In this document: one piece after another, positions 7,040 through 10,798 of the stretch
Layout: each line of letters opens with the position of its first letter
Position numbering within the stretch: the first letter of the stretch is position 1
Assembly: GCA_030532815.1 (NCBI GenBank)
Contig: JAUNKI010000062.1
Location: forward strand, 1-10,798
Origin: Leptotrichiaceae bacterium
GTDB taxonomy: Bacteria; Fusobacteriota; Fusobacteriia; Fusobacteriales; Leptotrichiaceae
DNA: 10,798 nucleotides
Reading direction: 5' to 3'
Position numbers and translations under genes: made by a program
Notes under the pieces: generated by a model
Told to the model about the DNA's origin: nothing
The model's input: only the letters and a program-made list of their open reading frames with translations
Database searches by the model: none

Positions 7040-7340
7040 GGGACTGTCTTATAGAGTGTGTCTAAAAACTCAAAATCCAAGATATTTTCAATTCCTTTTT
7101 TAATTTTTTAAATTGGAAGAATTACGATAAAACTTACGAACTGTTTTGCAGTTTTTAAAATATCTGCTAAAATCCATCATTTTCAAAGTTTTTAGACACA
7201 TCCTAAGTTAAAAATAATTCTCTAACTATAAGTATTATATATTTTTGAAAATTAAAGATACTATTTTTATCAATTTTATAAAAACTGAAAAATATATAAA
7301 TTTATAATGGAATATATTTTTGTACCTTATGGACAGCCCT
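7040..7340 (+). mobile_element. MITE-like element, copy 2 (split by a second element)
   Basis: The two outer parts, 7040-7053 and 7206-7340, join into a ~149 bp sequence that matches the reverse complement of 1316-1466 at about 84% by hand alignment. It starts GGGACTGTCTTATA and ends with ACCTTATGGACAGCCC, giving imperfect inverted ends of the same type as copy 1. It begins 8 nt after the ClC stop codon. It has no coding capacity. No clear target duplication is visible at its outer ends. Confidence 0.75.
7054..7203. mobile_element. second MITE-like element, 150 bp, nested inside copy 2
   Basis: This 150 bp non-coding insert has 17-bp terminal inverted repeats with two mismatches: GAGTGTGTCTAAAAACT at the left, and AGTTTTTAGACACATCC at the right. 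TA at 7052-7053 is repeated at 7204-7205. Removing the insert and one TA restores the uninterrupted sequence CTTATAAG seen in this family. An internal inverted pair, AGATATTTT (7080-7088) and AAAATATCT (7157-7165), would let the whole unit fold on itself. A TA duplication is typical of IS630/Tc1-mariner-type and some IS5-type transposases, but none is encoded here. Confidence 0.8.
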
Positions 7341-7451
7341 TGTAAAAACTTTGCCAATCTTTTTCCAAAAGGAATAGAAGAAGTTTTTTTGAAAAAAGGT
7401 TGTATATACGGTAATGAATTTTCACGGAAAAATAAAAGAAGTTAAGAAATG

Positions 7452-7481
7452 AAAAAATGAGGATAAAACTCCTCATTTTTT
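7452..7481. terminator. bidirectional rho-independent terminator
   Basis: AAAAAATGAGGA (7452-7463) pairs perfectly with TCCTCATTTTTT (7470-7481) across a 6-nt loop, and T-rich tails occur on both strands. It lies between convergent units: the nag/ClC genes from the left and the nitronate monooxygenase gene from the right. The stem overlaps the TAA stop codon of the latter at 7480-7482. From 7341 to 7451 I see no gene and no other structure. Confidence 0.9.
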
Positions 7482-8562
7482 ATTTCATTAATTCGTTTAT
7501 TAAATCTTCCACATGGACAATTTCCTTAAGTTTATATCCGTTAGCCCCTGAAAAGAACAGTCCTGTCTGAAGTTTCCCCAAATAGGCATCTCCCAAACTG
7601 TCGGCAATACAATATCCCACTTTTCTTGCTCCCTGACTTTTTCCACAGGGGAAGACGCAGTTACTTATACATTTTATTTTTTTATTGTCAGGAATAAGAT
7701 TTCTAATAAGATCGGTTTTTACAGCACGTCCGGGATATCCCACCGGAGAGCCGACTATAACAATATCTTCTTCATTGGCATTTATAAGAACCTGTTTAAG
7801 TTCAGTGCTGGCATCACACTCATAAGTTCCCACAAATCTTGTACCGAGCTGAACGGCATCTGCACCGAGCTCCAACATTTGCTGTATATCATCAGAATCC
7901 CATATTCCTCCCGCAGCAATTATAGGAAAATCTCCCCATTTGTCTCTTTCTTCTTTTACAAGAGGAAGTACGTACTCAAGCTGATGTTCAGGAGAAAAGA
8001 GTTCTTCATATTTTGCTCCCTGATGTCCTCCGCTTTTAGGGCCTTCCACTATCACCGCATCAGGCAGACGTCCTTCGGCTTTCCATTTTTTGCATATTAC
8101 TTTCAGTGCCCTTGCTGATGACACAATAGGTATAATCGACACATCAGGATAATTTTTAGTTAATTTGGGAAGTTCCAGAGGAAGTCCCGCTCCTGTTACT
8201 ATAATATCGGCTCCTGCTTCCAAAGCATCATTGACCACTCTTTCATAATCATTTATTGCACGAAGGACATTGCAGGCAAGAGGTTTATCTCCACATATTT
8301 TTCTTGCATTTTTGAAAATTTCAAATAAAGCTTCTCTGCTGTAAGCGTTTTCAGTACCTAACGGTCTTCCGTCTACAGTTTTTTTTACGAATTTCATATT
8401 TTGATAATATCCTGTACAAATGGCACTTACAGTTCCGAGACCGCCGTTTTTTGAAACTGTTCCTGCCAGCTGGTCCCAGCTTAGACCTACACCCATTCCA
8501 CCTTGGATGATAGGTTTTTCAATATAATGTTTTCCTATTTTTATTCCTTTTAATTCTTTCAT
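7480..8562 (-). CDS. nitronate monooxygenase / FabK-like NAD(P)H-dependent flavin oxidoreductase
   Basis: This 360-residue protein belongs to the FMN-dependent TIM-barrel family that includes nitronate monooxygenase (2-nitropropane dioxygenase) and enoyl-ACP reductase FabK. Landmarks are IIQGGMGVGLS (18-28) near the N-terminus, GGLGTVSA (40-47), the segment VEGPKSGGHQG with the family His180, and AAGGIWDSDDIQQMLELGADAVQLGTRF, which binds the FMN phosphate. The C-terminal part carries CISNCVFPCGK, then GYCIADSL, a Cys-rich pattern I associate with a subset of anaerobe homologues. The exact substrate cannot be read from sequence; FabK activity or a related reductase are alternatives. The start at 8562 is set by a GAGGAGGA ribosome site 9 nt upstream. 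It follows an unrecognised gene by 22 nt, and the pair probably forms one transcript from the promoter at 9108-9137. Confidence 0.9.
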   Translation of the reverse strand: MKELKGIKIGKHYIEKPIIQGGMGVGLSWDQLAGTVSKNGGLGTVSAICTGYYQNMKFVKKTVDGRPLGTENAYSREALFEIFKNARKICGDKPLACNVLRAINDYERVVNDALEAGADIIVTGAGLPLELPKLTKNYPDVSIIPIVSSARALKVICKKWKAEGRLPDAVIVEGPKSGGHQGAKYEELFSPEHQLEYVLPLVKEERDKWGDFPIIAAGGIWDSDDIQQMLELGADAVQLGTRFVGTYECDASTELKQVLINANEEDIVIVGSPVGYPGRAVKTDLIRNLIPDNKKIKCISNCVFPCGKSQGARKVGYCIADSLGDAYLGKLQTGLFFSGANGYKLKEIVHVEDLINELMK

Positions 8563-8570
8563 TTTTGATT

Positions 8571-8578
8571 TCCTCCTC
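8571..8578 (-). promoter_or_regulatory. ribosome binding site fixing the flavin oxidoreductase start
   Basis: Read on the minus strand this is TCAAGG-free GAGGAGGA, lying 8-9 nt before ATG 8562. The frame is open to a TTG at 8580, but that codon overlaps the ribosome site, so the ATG at 8562 is the real start. Confidence 0.8.
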
Positions 8579-8582
8579 AATA

Positions 8583-8611
8583 TATTATCGTCTGTTAAAT
8601 ATACGATAATA
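8583..8611. repeat. perfect 9-bp inverted repeat at the junction of the two minus-strand genes
   Basis: TATTATCGT (8583-8591) and ACGATAATA (8603-8611) are exact reverse complements across an 11-nt loop. The hairpin contains the stop codon of the 162-aa gene (8585-8587) and ends 4 nt before the downstream ribosome site. No T-run follows, so it is not a terminator. It may affect translation coupling or RNA processing. Confidence 0.45.
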
Positions 8612-9073
8612 GGGAGGGGCTCTCACAATACGGATATTTGATGAAACAGAGCTGTAATTTAGCGATATATTTGTAAAGGCGGTATATAAAAATATACTGT
8701 CTATAATTTTTTTAAATTTTTCTATGACTTTTTTTCGAACATCATTAGTCATAAATCCTATATAATCATTTGAACAGAGCTGTTCAAATTTCCGTACAAG
8801 AAAGTTCATATATTTTTTATCTATATTTTCAAAAAAAGATAAATCAAAATCCGGAATGGAAATCTGTTTATCAAGAAATTTAAAAAAACTGTCACTTTTA
8901 TTAAGTAAAATTTTTTTATTTTTATTATAAATTGAACAGATGTTTTCAAAATTTACAAAATTTCCGTTCATGAAAACAGAAGTCGAATAATTTTTTAAAA
9001 TTTGGTTAAAAATATTTAAAATAATATTATGTATAATTTCGGATAATATATTTTTTTTAATAGTCTTGAACAT
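8585..9073 (-). CDS. hypothetical protein, 162 aa
   Basis: I do not recognise this family. The 162-residue product is rich in Lys, Asn, Ile and Phe and looks mainly helical. Residues about 8-28 (NILSEIIHNIILNIFNQILKN) form an amphipathic rather than a transmembrane helix. There is no signal peptide, no clear DNA-binding helix-turn-helix and no obvious catalytic motif. The C-terminus is basic with two prolines (RAPPYYRIFNRR). A good ribosome site (AGGGG, 9080-9084, read on the minus strand) lies 6 nt before ATG 9073, and a strong promoter lies just upstream, so it is likely a real gene. It leads a two-gene unit with the flavin oxidoreductase. The coding region contains a 22-bp dyad at 8768-8789. 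Its base composition looks even more A/T-rich than its neighbours, which could mean weak constraint or recent gain. Confidence 0.75.
   Translation of the reverse strand: MFKTIKKNILSEIIHNIILNIFNQILKNYSTSVFMNGNFVNFENICSIYNKNKKILLNKSDSFFKFLDKQISIPDFDLSFFENIDKKYMNFLVRKFEQLCSNDYIGFMTNDVRKKVIEKFKKIIDSIFLYTAFTNISLNYSSVSSNIRIVRAPPYYRIFNRR
8768..8789. repeat. 22-bp near-perfect palindrome inside the 162-aa gene
   Basis: ATTTGAACAG (8768-8777) and CTGTTCAAAT (8780-8789) are exact reverse complements separated by only AG. Ten-base arms with a 2-nt centre are unlikely in coding DNA by chance, so a protein-binding site is possible. The core GAAC-N6-GTTC resembles, but is spaced wider than, the Firmicutes LexA box (GAAC-N4-GTTC). 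No function is shown. Confidence 0.5.
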
Positions 9074-9093
9074 TGAAATCCCCTGATTAATAA

Positions 9094-9107
9094 ATAACGT
9101 TTGTTAT
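9094..9107. promoter_or_regulatory. candidate operator overlapping the minus-strand start site
   Basis: ATAAC (9094-9098) and GTTAT (9103-9107) are inverted repeats spaced by 4 nt. They lie directly downstream of the minus-strand -10 box (9108-9113), over the expected transcription start near 9101. The position suits a repressor, but the arms are only 5 bp. Confidence 0.3.
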
Positions 9108-9137
9108 ATTATACCAGAAAATAGAGAGAAAAGTCAA
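9108..9137 (-). promoter_or_regulatory. promoter of the 162-aa gene and flavin oxidoreductase
   Basis: Read on the minus strand: TTGACT (complement of 9132-9137), an 18-bp spacer, then TATAAT (complement of 9108-9113). It is preceded by TGG, so it also has an extended -10 element. Transcription would start near 9101, about 28 nt before ATG 9073. Confidence 0.75.
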
Positions 9138-9143
9138 ACAGTA

Positions 9144-9172
9144 TTGACTGAGTTTAGGTTAAGTGATATAAT
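9144..9172 (+). promoter_or_regulatory. promoter of the secreted-protein gene and ung
   Basis: TTGACT (9144-9149) and TATAAT (9167-9172) are separated by 17 bp, with TG at 9164-9165 forming an extended -10. Transcription would begin near 9179, giving a leader of about 73 nt. Its -35 box is only 6 bp from that of the opposing promoter. Confidence 0.75.
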
Positions 9173-9185
9173 TTTTTTAAACTAT

Positions 9186-9206
9186 TAAACATATTTAATA
9201 TGTTTA
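9186..9206 (+). repeat. 9-bp inverted repeat at the 5' end of the plus-strand leader
   Basis: TAAACATAT (9186-9194) and ATATGTTTA (9198-9206) are exact reverse complements across a 3-nt loop. The hairpin would sit about 7 nt from the predicted 5' end of the mRNA. It could stabilise the transcript, or the DNA dyad could be an operator. Confidence 0.4.
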
Positions 9207-9252
9207 TCAGAATGAAATTATTGAAAATATTAAAAATACTCAGGAGGTTTTT

Positions 9253-10032
9253 ATGAGGAAAGCAGTTTTTATTTTACAATTATTTTTATTGAGTTTTATT
9301 GTTATCGGAAGCAATGCGGAAAATCATAATAAATTTGAAAAATTCAGTATAAGAATGTCGTTGGCAAGAATACCTTTCTACAATCTTTTCAGCACTGAAA
9401 AGGGTCAGGATGATTTTTTTGCACAATTGAATGTAGGAAATTATCTTTCTTTCAGTCCTACAAGATCAGCTTATATAAATTCTTATGAATTTTTTTCAGA
9501 TGTATTGGAAAGTGATTTTTATGTATATGAAACTAATAAAAAAGGAAAAATAAAAGATAAATCTCAAATTTTTAAATACGATGATTCCGATTTTTTTGTT
9601 AATTACCGTAAGGGAATTTCAGGGGATAAAGCTGAAGTAAAAGCACTCGGAATTGTAGTTGCAGGAGTAAAAGTCCACAATGCTGTTGATGAGTATAAAA
9701 TAACGAGATATAGTGCAGCGAGAGGAGTTCTCATTCAGATTCCTGTAAATATAGCATTTTATATTAAAAAAGTAAGTGACACCAAATTAGTCTGGTCAAA
9801 AACCGATGATTATAAAGTAATAGATTATACTTTTACTTTGGAAAACGGAAAAATAACCGTAAAAGACGGAAAAGGCACTATAATTACGGAAATTTACAGA
9901 AAAGGGGATTCTCTGTTTATAGACCGTCCCAAATCAAAGGAAGAAATAAGAGTAAATAAGGAATTGTCTCAATTTGAATATTATACAAACGGAAAAAATA
10001 AAAGTACGGTAAAATATGCAATTGTAAAATAA
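9253..10032 (+). CDS. hypothetical secreted protein, 259 aa
   Basis: I do not recognise this family. It begins with a clear signal peptide: basic RK at 2-3, a hydrophobic core from about 4 to 18, and a small-residue end with likely cleavage after A22 (SNA|EN). There is no lipobox cysteine, so it is probably not a lipoprotein. The mature part (~237 residues) has no transmembrane segment and alternates short beta-like strands with turns, for example NGKITVKDGKGTIITEIYRKGDSLFIDRP. The mature chain contains no cysteine. Export to the periplasm or cell surface is inferred. The start ATG 9253 has a strong AGGAGG site at 9242-9247, 5 nt upstream. It is driven by the divergent promoter at 9144-9172 and is followed by ung after 75 nt without a convincing terminator. 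Confidence 0.8.
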   Translation: MRKAVFILQLFLLSFIVIGSNAENHNKFEKFSIRMSLARIPFYNLFSTEKGQDDFFAQLNVGNYLSFSPTRSAYINSYEFFSDVLESDFYVYETNKKGKIKDKSQIFKYDDSDFFVNYRKGISGDKAEVKALGIVVAGVKVHNAVDEYKITRYSAARGVLIQIPVNIAFYIKKVSDTKLVWSKTDDYKVIDYTFTLENGKITVKDGKGTIITEIYRKGDSLFIDRPKSKEEIRVNKELSQFEYYTNGKNKSTVKYAIVK

Positions 10033-10107
10033 ACCTGTAATTGAAAATAAAATACCGAAAATAATGAAATTTTCAGAACAAGCAGAATTTCAGGAAAGGA
10101 TATTAAT

Positions 10108-10773
10108 ATGGTAAATATAGGAAATGACTGGGATAAAGTTTTTGAAGGTGAATTTGACAAGGAGTATTATCAGAAGTTAAGGAAGTTTCTTATAAATGAA
10201 TACAGAACAAAAAAGATATATCCTAAAGCCGATGAAATATTTACGGCATTTAAGCTCACAAGTTATAAGGACTGTAAAATAGTACTTTTAGGTCAGGATC
10301 CGTATCATGGAGTAAATCAGGCACACGGTCTTGCCTTTTCAGTAAAAAAAGGAGTTAAGCTGCCTCCGTCATTACAGAATATGTATAAGGAAATCAGTGC
10401 CGAATACGGATATGAAATGAGTAATAACGGGTATCTCGTTCCCTGGGCGGAACAGGGAGTGCTGCTTTTAAATACGGCTCTTACCGTTGTTGCCGAAAAT
10501 GCAAATTCTCATTCAAAAATAGGCTGGGAAATATTTACCGATAATGTAATAGAGTATCTCAATGAAAGGGAAGAACCGCTTATTTTCATATTATGGGGAA
10601 ATAATGCCAGAAGTAAGAAAAGGCTAATAAATACAGACAGACATTATATTCTGGAATCTGCTCATCCGAGCCCCCTTTCTGCAAGTAGAGGTTTCTTCGG
10701 TTGCGGACATTTTAAAAAAGCCAATGAAATATTAAAGGAACTCGGAAAAGAGGAAATTGACTGGAAAATGTAA
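10108..10773 (+). CDS. ung: uracil-DNA glycosylase, family 1
   Basis: Ung removes uracil from DNA as the first step of base excision repair in the cytoplasm. The 221-residue length fits the family. The catalytic water-activating motif LLGQDPYHG carries D64, the same number as in Escherichia coli Ung. F77, which stacks on uracil, is present in LAFSV, N122 in LLLNTALTV reads the uracil edge, and H186 lies in the DNA-intercalation loop [11 protein letters not shown]. All key residues are intact. An AAAGGA site at 10095-10100 precedes ATG 10108 by 7 nt. The gene has no clear promoter of its own and is probably read through from the secreted-protein gene. The 25 bases after the stop show no definite feature. 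Confidence 0.97.
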   Translation: MVNIGNDWDKVFEGEFDKEYYQKLRKFLINEYRTKKIYPKADEIFTAFKLTSYKDCKIVLLGQDPYHGVNQAHGLAFSVKKGVKLPPSLQNMYKEISAEYGYEMSNNGYLVPWAEQGVLLLNTALTVVAENANSHSKIGWEIFTDNVIEYLNEREEPLIFILWGNNARSKKRLINTDRHYILESAHPSPLSASRGFFGCGHFKKANEILKELGKEEIDWKM

Positions 10774-10798
10774 GCTTTTTTTGCTAAGCTCAAAAATG

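Noticed and set aside
8772..8785. LexA/SOS box in the 162-aa gene
   Set aside because: GAAC and GTTC are spaced by 6 nt, not the 4 nt of the Firmicutes LexA site, and the site lies inside a gene rather than at a promoter.
10066..10091. GAAATT/AATTTC inverted pair before ung as a terminator
   Set aside because: The stem is 6 bp, A/T-rich, has a 14-nt loop and no T-run, so it would not terminate transcription.
10771..10798. Possible terminator after ung
   Set aside because: A T-run follows the stop codon, but no convincing GC-containing stem precedes it, and the window ends before any structure is complete.

Overview
The window is AT-rich chromosomal DNA. Strong Shine-Dalgarno sites, AGA/AAA/ATA-rich codon use and long A/T tracts between genes suggest a low-GC anaerobe. 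My best guess, from general resemblance only, is Fusobacteriota, probably near Leptotrichia. No 16S or other marker gene is present to prove it.

Layout. (1) 1-1172, plus strand: the 3' end of ruvA, then yebC. (2) 1173-1836: 664 bp without a gene. It holds a weak terminator, a ~151 bp MITE-like element, an AT-rich stretch with inverted motifs, and a near-consensus promoter. (3) 1852-7031, plus strand: nagE (GlcNAc PTS EIICB), nagB, nagA and a ClC-type chloride/proton transporter with a C-terminal RCK_C domain. The nagE-nagB gap contains a structured leader with two mutually exclusive hairpins. (4) 7032-7479: 448 bp without a gene. It holds a second copy of the MITE-like element, interrupted by an unrelated 150 bp element with its own terminal inverted repeats and a TA target duplication. 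A strong bidirectional terminator follows. (5) 7480-9073, minus strand: a two-gene unit of an unrecognised 162-aa protein followed by a nitronate monooxygenase/FabK-like flavoprotein. (6) 9074-9252: a compact divergent promoter region whose two -35 boxes lie 6 bp apart. (7) 9253-10773, plus strand: an unrecognised secreted protein, then ung (uracil-DNA glycosylase).

How the genes work together. NagE imports N-acetylglucosamine as its 6-phosphate, NagA removes the acetyl group, and NagB converts glucosamine-6-phosphate to fructose-6-phosphate plus ammonia. This is a complete catabolic route, except that the PTS IIA domain must come from elsewhere. The ClC gene follows nagA by only 21 nt and is probably co-transcribed. 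RuvA and Ung are housekeeping DNA recombination and repair proteins.

I see no CRISPR array, prophage, tRNA, rRNA or obvious defence system. The most unusual items are the nested MITE-like elements, the switch-like nagE-nagB leader, the divergent promoter region, and the two uncharacterised genes it drives.
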